From Anaerolineaceae bacterium UBA3924 (GTDB lineage Bacteria > Chloroflexota > Anaerolineae > Anaerolineales > Anaerolineaceae), in assembly GCA_002385985.1 (NCBI GenBank), contig DGEO01000037.1:78187-142186 (forward strand): 64,000 nucleotides of DNA, written 5' to 3'. The position numbers and the translations under genes are program-made. A model generated the notes under the pieces. That model was not told the origin of the DNA and did not search any database. It saw only the letters and a program-made list of their open reading frames with translations. Shown one piece after another: positions 1 to 8,989 of the stretch (position 1 is the stretch's first letter; each line of letters begins with the position of its first letter).

Positions 1-915
1 GGCATACTGGGTGACCGTGGGGCCAACCCGGTAACCGATCACCCGTGAAGGAACGCCGAACTCGGCCAGGGTTTTCTCAATCTGCCGCCCGACCGCCTGG
101 ATCTGGTTGGGGTCCTGGCTGGCAGAATGCTCTTCCAGCAGCAAATTAATGGGAGGCAGGTTGTCCGGACGGACATACGGCGTGCTGGCGGATGACTGCT
201 CTTCTTCAGCTTCACCGGTGCTGCCCGCGGGTGCCGCCGTCCGGGCCGTCTTCACAAGACCATCCAAAGCCTCCGCTGGAGCGGAGGGCTCCGGCTGCCA
301 GGCTTCCGCCTCCTGCAGCGCGCGCTCCACCCAGCGCCGGATCACGGCGCCGGCGCGAGCGCTCAGCCCCACCGCATACCAGAGAAACAGCACCAGCAGC
401 AGCCCCAGAAGGATGGTGATCCAGGGCGGCGGCAGGAAGGAGGTCAGCAGGTCGGCCAGGCCCCAGCCGATCTTGCCGCCGTCCAGTCCGGCCTCAGCCC
501 GCTCGACCGACAGCCCGCCGATCAGGGCCAGCAGAGCCAGCAGGGTGAACGCCGCCCCTTCCCAGGCAAGAATTCGGCCAAGGCTGAGCTGCGGAGAGCC
601 GTCCGGGCCGCGGCGCAGCAGGGCGACCCCCAGCATGGCCAGCAGCCCGGCCAAGGCATAACCGCCCCAACCCAGCCAGACCTCGACCACCTGAGCCAGG
701 GGAGATATGAAGCTGCCCTGCGTCAGGTGGGTCATGCCCAGCAGGATCAGCAGGCTGAATACCAGCAGGAAAACGCCCAGGAAATCCCAGCCAAAGCGGT
801 CAAAGCGCAGCCAGTAGGACGCCAGTCCATCCAGCCAGGCGCGTGACGGTTGCTTTTCCTGAGGGTCGGCGGGCGGCTTTTCGCTGGACTTGCGGTCCGC
901 CGGCAGGGTGCTCAT
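1..915 (-). CDS. ftsK: DNA translocase FtsK/SpoIIIE, N-terminal part (runs off window start)
   Basis: FtsK pumps chromosomal DNA through the closing septum. Only the first 305 codons are in the window. They show a short charged N-terminus, about four hydrophobic membrane segments between residues 25 and 170, an acidic and Ser/Pro-rich linker, and then the start of the motor's alpha domain with the family motif GPTVTQYA at the window edge. The ATPase and the gamma domain lie outside. The ATG overlaps the stop of the upstream S1-domain gene (ATGA), so the two are probably translationally coupled. The family call rests on the membrane-linker architecture plus the alpha-domain motif and is secure, although no Walker motif is visible here. 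Confidence 0.9.
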   Translation of the reverse strand, partial: MSTLPADRKSSEKPPADPQEKQPSRAWLDGLASYWLRFDRFGWDFLGVFLLVFSLLILLGMTHLTQGSFISPLAQVVEVWLGWGGYALAGLLAMLGVALLRRGPDGSPQLSLGRILAWEGAAFTLLALLALIGGLSVERAEAGLDGGKIGWGLADLLTSFLPPPWITILLGLLLVLFLWYAVGLSARAGAVIRRWVERALQEAEAWQPEPSAPAEALDGLVKTARTAAPAGSTGEAEEEQSSASTPYVRPDNLPPINLLLEEHSASQDPNQIQAVGRQIEKTLAEFGVPSRVIGYRVGPTVTQYA

Positions 916-1862
916 TCTGCCTCGGTTTGAACCAGGCCCAGTCCCAGGCGGCGCCGTTCGGCGTCAATGTGCAGGATGCGAACCTGGACAGGCATACCGA
1001 TGGAGAAGATCTTCTGCAGATCCTGCGCGGTCGGTGTCGGATGAATGGAGGACATGTGAATCAGGCCTTCAATGCCCTCTTCCAGGCGGGCGAACGCGCC
1101 AAACCGGGTGATGGAGGTGATGGTCGCGGGAATCACATCCCCCGGCTTGCAGCGGCGTGTCAGAGCTTCCCAGGGGTTCGGCTGCAGCCGCTTCAGGCTG
1201 AGCGCGATGCGGGCGTTTTCCTCGGATACCTGCAGCACCAGCACCTCGACCTTCTGCCCGACCTGCAGCACATCGCCGGGGTGCTGAACACGGCCCCAGG
1301 ACAGCTCGGAGACGTGAATCAGCCCTTCCACGCCGCCCAGATCAATAAACACACCGAAGTCGGTGACGTTGGTGACCACGCCGCAAACGGTGGTGTTGGG
1401 CGTGAGGGTCTTGAACAGCATCTTCCGGCGGCCCTCACCGGCCTGCGCAGCCCGTTCAGACAGCACGATCCGCTCCTGTGCGGGTTCGCACTCGATCACT
1501 TTCAGCTGCAGCGTCTGGCCGACGTAACCGGAGAGGACCTGGCGGCGTTCTTCTTCATCCTCGGAGGTAGGCATTTCGACCAGGTGAGAAATGGGCACGA
1601 ACCCCTGAATCCCCTCTCCCTGTACGAGCAGTCCCCCCCGATTGTACCCGTGCACGGACAGGGAGATGATCTCATCCTGTTCGTATAACGACTGGACAAA
1701 ATCCCAGTCGATCGCGGGAGCCTGAGCAGCGGTTGGCTTACTCGCCGTCTCCTTTTGCGGTGGCAAGCTGGCTTCTTCGTCTGCTAGAACCGACGCCCAC
1801 CACCCTTCATCGAGTTCCAGCATCCCTTCGATATCGCTCATCTCCGTTTTTTTGGACAACAT
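912..1862 (-). CDS. S1 RNA-binding domain protein (ribosomal protein S1-like)
   Basis: A 316-residue protein with three S1/OB-fold repeats at about residues 60-140, 155-228 and 240-312. The second (VTDFGVFIDLGG ... GLIHVSEL) and third (ITRFGAFARLEEGIEGLIHMS) are canonical; the first is divergent. The acidic N-terminus (residues 1-55) has no recognisable fold. Ribosomal S1 proteins usually carry four to six repeats, so this may be a short S1 or a regulatory S1-like protein. The ATG at 1862 has a GGGAGG Shine-Dalgarno about 10 bases upstream; an internal Met at residue 8 is an alternative start. It lies between a membrane sensor gene and ftsK, all on the minus strand. Confidence 0.9.
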   Translation of the reverse strand: MLSKKTEMSDIEGMLELDEGWWASVLADEEASLPPQKETASKPTAAQAPAIDWDFVQSLYEQDEIISLSVHGYNRGGLLVQGEGIQGFVPISHLVEMPTSEDEEERRQVLSGYVGQTLQLKVIECEPAQERIVLSERAAQAGEGRRKMLFKTLTPNTTVCGVVTNVTDFGVFIDLGGVEGLIHVSELSWGRVQHPGDVLQVGQKVEVLVLQVSEENARIALSLKRLQPNPWEALTRRCKPGDVIPATITSITRFGAFARLEEGIEGLIHMSSIHPTPTAQDLQKIFSIGMPVQVRILHIDAERRRLGLGLVQTEAE

Positions 1863-1918
1863 TTTTTACCTACCTCCCGGATGGTAAACGGTTACGAATA
1901 AGAGGGTCTACGGAAGGT

Positions 1919-3850
1919 TCAAGGCTGACCCTGGATGCTCCGGGTTTCGTCCTGAACCTGGCTCTCCATGTCAAGAATCGCCTTTGCCACCGCTTCGATA
2001 GCGACTCTCTGTTTGCGGTATAAGTCCGCTTCGGACATTGCCAACCGCCGGGCTATTTCACGTACTTTTTTCCCTTCGAGGAATTTCATTTCTAATATAT
2101 TATACAAAACCCACTCTGCTGTAAAGCGTCGTTCGCCTTCCGGCCGGACACTCTCAATCGCTTCTCTCAAGATGGCGCGCAGGGCATTGGCCGGGTTTCC
2201 GTCGTGCTTCACCATCGCCTGGGTGACCACCTTCAGCTTCATCAGCGGGCTTTCGGTCAGCTTCGGTCCGCCCCAGTAGTGGCTGAGCGCGTCTTTCACC
2301 CACTGGGTCACATCTCCGTTTACCGGCAGGCCGTCCGCCTCAAACACCCGCGCCCGGTTGTACTGCCCGGCCGCACGCAGCCGCTGGATGGTCTCGACTT
2401 TGGTGTTAAGGTTCTCCAGCGAGGCGAAAACCTCCTCCTGCAGCCGGTAGTCCAGCAGCGCCTCCGAGGCCCGGGAGACCAGAACGCGGATGACCTCGGC
2501 TTCCTCCTCATCGACCTCGGCCACGTTGATGCCGCTGACGCCCAGGATGCCCAGGAGATTCTCCCGCCCCTCCCCCTCTTCGGGCTCCTCCCCGGAGTCA
2601 AAGAGGGGCATCAGATATGTTTCTCCCCACTGGAAAAGATCCGGCAGGCTGCCGTTCTGCTGGACCAGGCGGGTGATTTCCTGCGACACTGCACTGTCAT
2701 CGAAGCGCACCCGGCCCACACGGACCACCTGTTCCAATCCCTCTGGCTGAATGGATGCAAGAAATGCGCCAGGTGCCTGAAGGCGGTCGCACAGCGCGGC
2801 CAGGATCATTTCCAGATACTGCTGCAGGTCGTTGCGGGTCAGCAGGCGGTCTTCCAGCGACTTGACCACCTGCAGGTCTTCCTTATCCTGCCCGTAGAAC
2901 AGCCAGCGCTCGGCGGTCGGGGCCAGCAGCGTGATCAGGTGCTGGGTGAGCAGGATGGTGGCCACCATGATAATCGGCACCAGCGCCGACTCCAGCCCGC
3001 TTGTCCGGCGGATGATGGTGGTCAGGGCCAGCGTCAGGCTGGCGGAGACCGGACCGCGCAGGATCCAGCGGAACAACCGGCTTTTAACCACCCGGTCCGG
3101 CCAGGCAACGCCGAAGAAGGCCACGCCGTAAGCCATAACCACCAGCAGGCCGTTTACCAGGAAGTTGCTGCCGGCCACCACGCTCCAGAACAGCACCGGA
3201 TGGCGGGCGCTGAATCCGGTGGTGAACAGCAGGAACGGGAAGGAACCCAGGGCCGGAGCCACGGCGCCGACCACCAGGTACACCATGCGGCGCTGGCTGG
3301 CGGAGGTGACCGTGCGCAGGTACGCCCGCAGGAAGTTGATCAGCGCCAGCAGCATCATCCCCAGGTAGTAGAGGACGAACAGGTCAGTGATGGCTGTCGC
3401 TTCCAGGTACGGTGCCGGCTCATTTTCGGGCACCAGGCTGCCCACCAGCCCGCCGAAGGGCAATGTGGCAATAAATCCGATGGAGATCAGGTAACCCAGG
3501 CGGATGGCCAGTCGACGCCGTCCGCGGCTGGGCCGGCCTGTGGTCTCCAGCAGCGCATCGGAGAACTGGAAATAGGCTGCCGGCAAGAGGGCGATCCCCA
3601 CCCACTGCACGCGCAGCCAGAAGTCCAGCCACATGGCCCGCGGCGCGGTCGAAGCGAAGGCTTCCCCGGCGAACACGATCACCACGCAGATCATAATGAA
3701 CGCGAAGGTGCGGGCCACCCGGTCGCGCAGGTTGAAGGTCAGCGCGTACAGCAGCAGCGAAAAGGCAGTCACCGCCACACCGGCGGTGAGGATATCACTG
3801 ATGGTCTGGATGGGACCGAGGAGGCTGAACTGCTGTGCGCTGCTATACAT
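1919..3850 (-). CDS. Multi-TM membrane protein with GAF-like region and C-terminal HTH, no kinase domain
   Basis: A 643-residue protein. Residues 1-310 hold about seven to nine hydrophobic segments resembling the 7TM sensor module found at the N-terminus of some histidine kinases. Residues of about 335-475 look like a GAF domain (the alternating LLTRNDLQQYLEMILAALCD ... LLGILGVSG pattern). A helical linker follows, and residues 590-630 form a helix-turn-helix of sigma-70 region 4 type (VREIARRLAMSEADLYRKQR). No H-box, N-box or ATP-binding G-box, GGDEF, EAL or HD motif can be seen. It may therefore link a membrane or small-molecule signal directly to nucleic acid, but that is inference. It sits 30 bp downstream of a GNAT gene on the same strand. 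Confidence 0.75.
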   Translation of the reverse strand: MYSSAQQFSLLGPIQTISDILTAGVAVTAFSLLLYALTFNLRDRVARTFAFIMICVVIVFAGEAFASTAPRAMWLDFWLRVQWVGIALLPAAYFQFSDALLETTGRPSRGRRRLAIRLGYLISIGFIATLPFGGLVGSLVPENEPAPYLEATAITDLFVLYYLGMMLLALINFLRAYLRTVTSASQRRMVYLVVGAVAPALGSFPFLLFTTGFSARHPVLFWSVVAGSNFLVNGLLVVMAYGVAFFGVAWPDRVVKSRLFRWILRGPVSASLTLALTTIIRRTSGLESALVPIIMVATILLTQHLITLLAPTAERWLFYGQDKEDLQVVKSLEDRLLTRNDLQQYLEMILAALCDRLQAPGAFLASIQPEGLEQVVRVGRVRFDDSAVSQEITRLVQQNGSLPDLFQWGETYLMPLFDSGEEPEEGEGRENLLGILGVSGINVAEVDEEEAEVIRVLVSRASEALLDYRLQEEVFASLENLNTKVETIQRLRAAGQYNRARVFEADGLPVNGDVTQWVKDALSHYWGGPKLTESPLMKLKVVTQAMVKHDGNPANALRAILREAIESVRPEGERRFTAEWVLYNILEMKFLEGKKVREIARRLAMSEADLYRKQRVAIEAVAKAILDMESQVQDETRSIQGQP

Positions 3851-3880
3851 CAGAATGCGACAGAAGAATACCCATAATGA

Positions 3881-4417
3881 TTACAGGAAACGTGTGAAGA
3901 ATAAAGCGATGTCCTGACTGGAGTAGTAATGATCATTGTACCCGCAAAAGTCAAAGCCGAGTTTGACGGCCAGGCGAATGGCGGGATAGTTTTTCGACTG
4001 CACCCCCAGCTGCATCTCGCGCAGGCGGCGCTGGATCCCCCAGTTCTGCGCCGCAAGCAGCAGCGCGGTGGCGATCCCCTGCCGGCGGAACTCCGGCGCG
4101 ACCACCAGGTCCGTCACCCAGGCGGTGGAGGGGTGATGGTCATCGCTCAGGCCAATGTACCCGACCTGCCGGCCTTCCAGGCAGGCCACCAGCAGGCCGG
4201 CCCGGTCCTTCCAGTTGGCCAGCAGAGCCGAGGCAGGGTAGGGATACTCCACCTGCACCGAGCGCGGAAGGCGCACCTCGCGGAACTGGATGGTGATTTC
4301 GCCCTCGTTCACAACCCGGTTCATCTGCCAGACATAGTCTGTCTGCCCGTGATGATTGATTTGTACAAGCTCTGGAATGTCAGTCGAGATGGCAGGACGG
4401 ATTTCGATTTTGGGCAT
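3881..4417 (-). CDS. GNAT family N-acetyltransferase
   Basis: A 178-residue single GNAT domain. The acetyl-CoA pyrophosphate-binding motif is visible as VVAPEFRRQGIATALLLAA (R-R-Q-G-I-A), followed by the typical C-terminal NYPAIRLAVKLGF segment in which an alpha helix leads into beta 6. The substrate cannot be told from sequence; family members acetylate protein N-termini, polyamines, antibiotics or amino acids. The start at 4417 has AAAGAG five bases upstream and lies 10 bp after the stop of the preceding membrane-protein gene, which suggests one transcript. Confidence 0.9.
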   Translation of the reverse strand: MPKIEIRPAISTDIPELVQINHHGQTDYVWQMNRVVNEGEITIQFREVRLPRSVQVEYPYPASALLANWKDRAGLLVACLEGRQVGYIGLSDDHHPSTAWVTDLVVAPEFRRQGIATALLLAAQNWGIQRRLREMQLGVQSKNYPAIRLAVKLGFDFCGYNDHYYSSQDIALFFTRFL

Positions 4418-4427
4418 GATGCTCTTT

Positions 4428-5126
4428 TCAGGAACCCAGAATGCGCACGGAGATGATGCACGCCGGGAAGGGATTGTTCTGATTATCGTAGACGACCAGG
4501 CGGAGCTGGTAATCTCCGGGCACGACTTGTTCCGTGTTCCAGATACCTCCTAGCGGTTGATCAACTTTGGGTTGGTCCCCTCCGGCGATGGTGGTCCAGT
4601 TCTCTGCGTCTGCCGGGCTGTACTCATACTTGTAGAACCCGAGGTTGGGAACATTCACTGTTCCCATTGGCTCAATCAACCCCTTAATCTCATCCCCGTT
4701 CACCGGGTAGGTCCACTCGATCTGGTCCTCCAGGCAGCCCGTGCGAACGACCTGAGGATCGACCACGTCCGAGGCTTGCGTGGGTTCGGGGGTTGGAATC
4801 GATTGAGCGGCAGCAGCCGGGATGGTCATCTCAGGCGTTGCCATAATATCCAGCGTGGGGGTTGCCAGCGAATGAGCGCCGGGATAGGTTGGGGCGATGA
4901 AGGTGACCAGGTAGAATTCGGTCAGGCCGAACAGCAGCAGGATGACCAGCATCGTCGCCCGGAACGCCAGCCTGCCCTGGGCTTTCTCCCGTTCAAGTCC
5001 AAAAATCGCCCCACGCCATTCCCGCCAGGCATCAAGTACCTGGCTCAGGAAGTAAAGACTGAACACCCCCACAATGATGTAGATGAATATTTCGTACTTT
5101 TCCAGAAATGGGAGCCAGTCTTCCAT
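4428..5126 (-). CDS. Hypothetical two-TM membrane protein with Ig-like extracellular domain
   Basis: A 232-residue protein of unknown function. Hydrophobic segments at about residues 12-32 and 57-78 are separated by a basic, charged loop. A Pro/Thr/Ala-rich linker follows (about 80-118), then a domain of about 110 residues with a beta-sandwich pattern (WTYPVNGDEIKG ... VNVPNLGFYKYEY ... PGDYQLRLVVYDNQ) reminiscent of bacterial Ig-like or fibronectin-like domains exposed outside the cell. Two cysteines, in the first strand and in the last, could form a disulfide. It is codirectional with punA upstream and a GNAT gene downstream, but context gives no clear role. Confidence 0.7.
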   Translation of the reverse strand: MEDWLPFLEKYEIFIYIIVGVFSLYFLSQVLDAWREWRGAIFGLEREKAQGRLAFRATMLVILLLFGLTEFYLVTFIAPTYPGAHSLATPTLDIMATPEMTIPAAAAQSIPTPEPTQASDVVDPQVVRTGCLEDQIEWTYPVNGDEIKGLIEPMGTVNVPNLGFYKYEYSPADAENWTTIAGGDQPKVDQPLGGIWNTEQVVPGDYQLRLVVYDNQNNPFPACIISVRILGS

Positions 5127-5173
5127 AGACGATTAATCATACCCCATCACGCCGGGATCATGGAACCCTTTCA

Positions 5174-6013
5174 TTAAGGCAGCTGTCCAATGACTCCGCG
5201 AACGATTTTCTCCATTTTGGGGCCGATTAATTTACCCGCTTCTAAAACCTCTTCGTGAGTGGTGATGGTGCTTCCATCCAGATTGGCTTTGTTGGTGATC
5301 CCTGAAAGCCCCAGCACACGGGTCTTCCCGTGCCGGGCCACAATCACTTCCGGCACCGTGGACATGCCGACAGCATCCGCCCCGATAATGCGCAGGAAGC
5401 GCAGGTCTGCCGGGGACTCGAACGAAGGCCCACTCAGGCCGATGTACACGCCTTCCCGCAGATCAATTCCAGCCTGCTCAGCTACTTTTCGGGCTGTTTC
5501 GCGCAGCTGGCGGTCGTAGGGCTGGCTCATGTCAGGGAAGCGCTCGCCGAACTCCTCCAGATTGGCCCCGTGCAGCGGGTTGTTCCCCGTCATGGCGATC
5601 AGGGAGATATGGTCTGTAATCAACATGATATCTCCGGGGACAAATTCAGGGTGAATCGCCCCGGCGGCGTTGGTAACGATCAGTGTCTGGACGCCCAGCC
5701 GCTGCATTACGCGGACCGGGAAGGTCACCTGCTGCATGGAGTAGCCTTCATAGAAATGCACCCGGCCCTGCATCACCATGACCGGTTTGCCTTCCAGCTG
5801 GCCGATCACCAGCCGGCCGGCGTGACCCACCACCGTGGACACGGGCCAGTCAGGGATTTCATTGTAAGGAATGATGTCCGGGTTCTCGACGGCTTCGGCG
5901 ATGGAACCGAGGCCGGAACCCAGGATGATGCCCACTTCAGGTCGATAGCCGGTCTTTGAGCGAATATGCTCTGCTGCGCGGTCAATCTGCTCCAGTGTGA
6001 TGTACTCCGCCAT
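5174..6013 (-). CDS. punA: Purine-nucleoside phosphorylase (PNP-I, trimeric type)
   Basis: Catalyses the reversible phosphorolysis of inosine or guanosine to the free base and (deoxy)ribose-1-phosphate in purine salvage. The 279-residue protein has the phosphate-binding GSGLGS (residues 33-38), GRVHFYEG (83-90), TNAAG (114-118), the base-binding SGPSFESPADLRF stretch, GMSTVPE and the ITNKA segment, the complete set for the trimeric family. The ATG at 6013 was chosen because AGGAGA lies five bases upstream and homology begins there. The frame stays open to an ATG at 6181, but those 56 extra codons look unrelated to the family. A pyrimidine-nucleoside phosphorylase lies at 15764-17092. Confidence 0.95.
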   Translation of the reverse strand: MAEYITLEQIDRAAEHIRSKTGYRPEVGIILGSGLGSIAEAVENPDIIPYNEIPDWPVSTVVGHAGRLVIGQLEGKPVMVMQGRVHFYEGYSMQQVTFPVRVMQRLGVQTLIVTNAAGAIHPEFVPGDIMLITDHISLIAMTGNNPLHGANLEEFGERFPDMSQPYDRQLRETARKVAEQAGIDLREGVYIGLSGPSFESPADLRFLRIIGADAVGMSTVPEVIVARHGKTRVLGLSGITNKANLDGSTITTHEEVLEAGKLIGPKMEKIVRGVIGQLP

Positions 6014-6331
6014 ACCTTCTCCTGTCTTTACATTGTTAGGCCTGGTAGAATTGCCCCCGTAATTCGCCGTAAAACGTGTCAAATACTCCGGTTGGTTGCT
6101 GATCTGGCACGATCCATGCACTGCTTGGCATATCCGCGAACTTTTTCCATTTAGCAAGCCGTCTGGCTCATTGACCCCCATACCAGCAAGACCGAGGGCT
6201 TCAATAGGGAAGAAGTTACCTTACAAATTTGATTATATCAGTAATCCCTCGAGGAATTCTATTGAAAAAAGCCCCGGGGCATGCTATTCTAACTCCGAAC
6301 GGGGTCACACAAGCAACACAAGCAGCAAGCC
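6014..6331. promoter_or_regulatory. Divergent intergenic region punA / diguanylate cyclase
   Basis: This 318 bp gap separates punA (minus) from the GGDEF gene (plus). It contains the strong plus promoter listed separately. On the minus strand an extended -10 (TGATATAAT, core at 6232-6237) without a good -35 could drive punA, leaving a leader of about 210 bases. No RNA gene or additional ORF with a convincing ribosome-binding site was found. Confidence 0.5.
6262..6290 (+). promoter_or_regulatory. Sigma-70-type promoter for the diguanylate cyclase gene
   Basis: TTGAAA at 6262-6267 and TATTCT at 6285-6290 are separated by exactly 17 bases, and TGC directly precedes the -10 (extended -10). The spacer contains a GCCCCGGGGC palindrome. 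The coding start is about 40 bases downstream. No good Shine-Dalgarno precedes the ATG. Confidence 0.75.
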
Positions 6332-7927
6332 ATGAACTCACAATCCAGCGCCTTACAACTGAGCAACCTGGAACAAAGGCAACTGGTTACCCCGGTTGTT
6401 GTCCAGGCGGTGATCCTGTGCGTCATGATGATTGCCTTCGCCCTCGGTCTCCCGGCACCCATCGAATCCCGGCTGACCAATGCGGGAATCGCCCTGGCGG
6501 GGATCGTGTACACCCTGTTCCACTACTACATTTTGCTTCCCAACTTCAGCACCAACCGCATCGTCTGGTGGCTGGTCGCGCTGATTAATTCCGCGGCAAT
6601 CGGCTTGCTGCTGTGGCTTGACCCCATTCAGCCCTGGGCCTTTGCGTTCTTCCTGGCCCTGCTCACCACCAGCGGATCCGTCATCCTGACCGGGCGCTGG
6701 CCGACCTACGTCTTCGCGGTGATCATCTCCATCGCGCAGTGGGTGCTCGCGCGGCCGCTGTTCCCCTGGATCGACTATGTTCCCCTGCAGTACCTGGTGT
6801 TCCCGCTCGCCGCGGCGGTGATCACCGAAACCGCCATGCTCACCCGGCGGTCAATCGCCCGGCAGGTCAACCGCCTGGAGCTCCTTTCCCGGGTAACCGG
6901 CTCGCTGGTCTCCTCGCTGGAAATCCAGGAAGTAATCGAGCTGGTCTGCAACGCCATTCAGCAGGCGATGAAAGCGGATACATACTATGTCGGCCTATTC
7001 CGCCCGCCGGATTCACTGTACATGGCCCTGCTGTACGACGAGGGCGAATTCTTCCCCAAGACCACGGTGTCCATCAGCAACACGCTGGCCGGGCACGTTG
7101 TGCGTACCGCCAAGCCCCTGCACCTGAATGACGTCCCCCGAGAGCACCAGAAACTCAACCTGCCGCTGTTTATTGTGGGCAAACCGCGCACCAGCCTGAG
7201 CTGGATGGGCGCGCCCTTGATCAGCGGAGGTACCGTGCTGGGGATCATCGCAGTCGCCTCGTACGAGCGCAATGCCTTCACCAAAGAGGACATGGACCTG
7301 CTGATCAACCTGTCCAACCAGGCGGCCATGGCCATCGACAACGCCAACCACCACGAGGAAGTCGAACGGCGCTCCCGCCTGGACAGCCTGACCGGCTGCC
7401 TGAACCACGGGGTGTTCATCAAAGCGCTGGATGAGAAGATCCAGGAGTGCCTGAAGAAGAACCAGCCGATCAGCGTGATCATGCTGGATATCGACCTGTT
7501 CAAGAAATACAACGACATGCACGGTCACCTGGTAGGCGATCAGGTGCTGGTGATGATAACAGAGACCATCCGCCGCCACATCAAGTCCACCGACCTGGTT
7601 GGCCGCTGGGGTGGCGAAGAGTTTGTCATCGCCCTGCCCAATGCCACCGGCGAAGAGGCGGTGCGAGTCGCCCGCCGCCTGCAGAAGTCCGTCGGGCAGA
7701 TCTACCTGACCGACCGCAGCGGCACCGTTATCTCCGCCCCGACCATCAGCCAGGGAATCGCCATGTGCCCGCTGGAGGCCAGCGACGCCTACAGCCTGAT
7801 CGACCTGGCCGACCAGCGCCTGTATCGGGCAAAAGCCCGCGGCCGCAACCAGGTGGAGCCGCAGGAAAACTACTGGGAAGAGCAGCTGGTCAGCCTGCCG
7901 GAGCAGGCGCACATCAGGCAGCCGTAA
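6332..7927 (+). CDS. Membrane-bound diguanylate cyclase (6TM-GAF-GGDEF)
   Basis: Predicted to make cyclic di-GMP from two GTP. The 531-residue protein has about six membrane segments (residues 18-170), a GAF domain (about 195-335) and a GGDEF domain (about 355-515). The active-site loop is intact as GGEEF at residues 427-431, with the Mg-binding [12 protein letters not shown] segment upstream. At the product-inhibition I-site, where RxxD is normal, the sequence reads K418-S-T-D421, so feedback inhibition may be weak. Its 3' end overlaps the convergent threonine aldolase gene by 14 bp. Signal and target are unknown. Confidence 0.92.
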   Translation: MNSQSSALQLSNLEQRQLVTPVVVQAVILCVMMIAFALGLPAPIESRLTNAGIALAGIVYTLFHYYILLPNFSTNRIVWWLVALINSAAIGLLLWLDPIQPWAFAFFLALLTTSGSVILTGRWPTYVFAVIISIAQWVLARPLFPWIDYVPLQYLVFPLAAAVITETAMLTRRSIARQVNRLELLSRVTGSLVSSLEIQEVIELVCNAIQQAMKADTYYVGLFRPPDSLYMALLYDEGEFFPKTTVSISNTLAGHVVRTAKPLHLNDVPREHQKLNLPLFIVGKPRTSLSWMGAPLISGGTVLGIIAVASYERNAFTKEDMDLLINLSNQAAMAIDNANHHEEVERRSRLDSLTGCLNHGVFIKALDEKIQECLKKNQPISVIMLDIDLFKKYNDMHGHLVGDQVLVMITETIRRHIKSTDLVGRWGGEEFVIALPNATGEEAVRVARRLQKSVGQIYLTDRSGTVISAPTISQGIAMCPLEASDAYSLIDLADQRLYRAKARGRNQVEPQENYWEEQLVSLPEQAHIRQP

Positions 7928-8960
7928 GCACGCGGCGGAACCCGTCCAGGACGCGGTCGACGTCCTCGTCGCTAATCCAGTAGTGGAACACCAGCCGGAA
8001 GCGGTCCGGGGCGACCACGCCTACCCGAAGGCCTTCCTGCTTCAGCCGCGCGGCCAGTTCCGCCGCCGTCAGGCCGGTTTCAGAATCCAGCCCGACGAAA
8101 ACCATGTTGGACGCCGGCTGCCCGAACGGCAGGTACAGGCCCGGAATCTGGCGAATGCCTTCTGCCAGGCGCGCCGCCCGCCGGTGATCGGCTTCCAGCT
8201 TCGGAGCGATATCCTCAATGGCAATGATGCCCGCGGCCGCCAGCACGCCCGCCTGGCGCATCCCGCCGCCGAGCATTTTTCGCAGCCGCCGGGCCTTCTC
8301 GATGAACTCGGCGCTGCCGCACAGCACCGACCCGACCGGCGCGCACAGGCCCTTGCTCAGGCAGAAGGTGACCGAATCGGCCGGGGCGGCCAGCTCAGCC
8401 GGCGTGCAGCCCGTGGCCACCGCCGCGTTGAAGATTCTCGCGCCGTCCAGGTGAAATTTCATCCCCATCTCGTGGGCCAGCTCCCCGGCCTGGCGGGTGT
8501 ACTCTGCGGTGAGCACCACCCCGCCGCAGCGGTTGTGCGTGTTTTCCAGGATCAGCAGCCGGGAGGTCGGATGGTGGACATCTTTGGCCCGCACCGCGTC
8601 GCGAATATCATCCAGTTCCAGCGTTCCGTCCGGCTGGTTGGGCAGCGTGTGCGGGAACACCCCTCCCAGTGCCGAAATGCCGCCCACTTCGAACAGGAAG
8701 GTGTGGCTTTTATCACCCATGATGGCCTCATCGCCGCGCTGGCAGTGAACCAGGGTGGCGATCAGGTTGCCCATGGTGCCCGAGGTGACCAGCAGTCCCG
8801 CCTCCTTGCCCATCTTCTCCGCAGCCAGCTGCTGCAGGCGGTTGACAGTCGGGTCTTCGCCGTATACATCGTCCCCCACTTCCGCAAGCGACATCGCGGT
8901 TCGCATTTCCGGCGTGGGCTGGGTGACGGTATCGGAGCGCAAATCGATGACCTTTTCCAT
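7914..8960 (-). CDS. ltaE: Low-specificity L-threonine aldolase
   Basis: A PLP enzyme that cleaves L-threonine or allo-threonine to glycine and acetaldehyde. The 348-residue length is typical. Family signatures are [12 protein letters not shown] at the N-terminus, [12 protein letters not shown], the [11 protein letters not shown] segment with the PLP-contacting Asp/Arg, and the Schiff-base lysine K203 in [12 protein letters not shown]. The start has AGGA seven bases upstream. It lies 29 bp downstream of rluD on the same strand and its end overlaps the convergent GGDEF gene. Confidence 0.93.
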   Translation of the reverse strand: MEKVIDLRSDTVTQPTPEMRTAMSLAEVGDDVYGEDPTVNRLQQLAAEKMGKEAGLLVTSGTMGNLIATLVHCQRGDEAIMGDKSHTFLFEVGGISALGGVFPHTLPNQPDGTLELDDIRDAVRAKDVHHPTSRLLILENTHNRCGGVVLTAEYTRQAGELAHEMGMKFHLDGARIFNAAVATGCTPAELAAPADSVTFCLSKGLCAPVGSVLCGSAEFIEKARRLRKMLGGGMRQAGVLAAAGIIAIEDIAPKLEADHRRAARLAEGIRQIPGLYLPFGQPASNMVFVGLDSETGLTAAELAARLKQEGLRVGVVAPDRFRLVFHYWISDEDVDRVLDGFRRVLTAA

Positions 8961-8989
8961 GTTCGAATCCTCGTACGTGGGGAATAGAT

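Noticed and set aside
2204..3877. A 557-codon plus-strand open frame opposite the membrane sensor gene
   Set aside because: It is antisense to a gene with clear membrane and HTH structure. Its translation is low-complexity (Gln, Gly, His, Arg-rich), as expected from a GC-rich shadow frame.
5174..6181. A longer punA starting at 6181
   Set aside because: The extra 56 residues do not resemble the family, while the ATG at 6013 has a good ribosome site and begins where homology begins.
8958..8985. GTTCGAATCC, resembling a tRNA T-arm
   Set aside because: No acceptor, D-arm or anticodon arm can be built around it; it is the ribosome-site region of the threonine aldolase gene.
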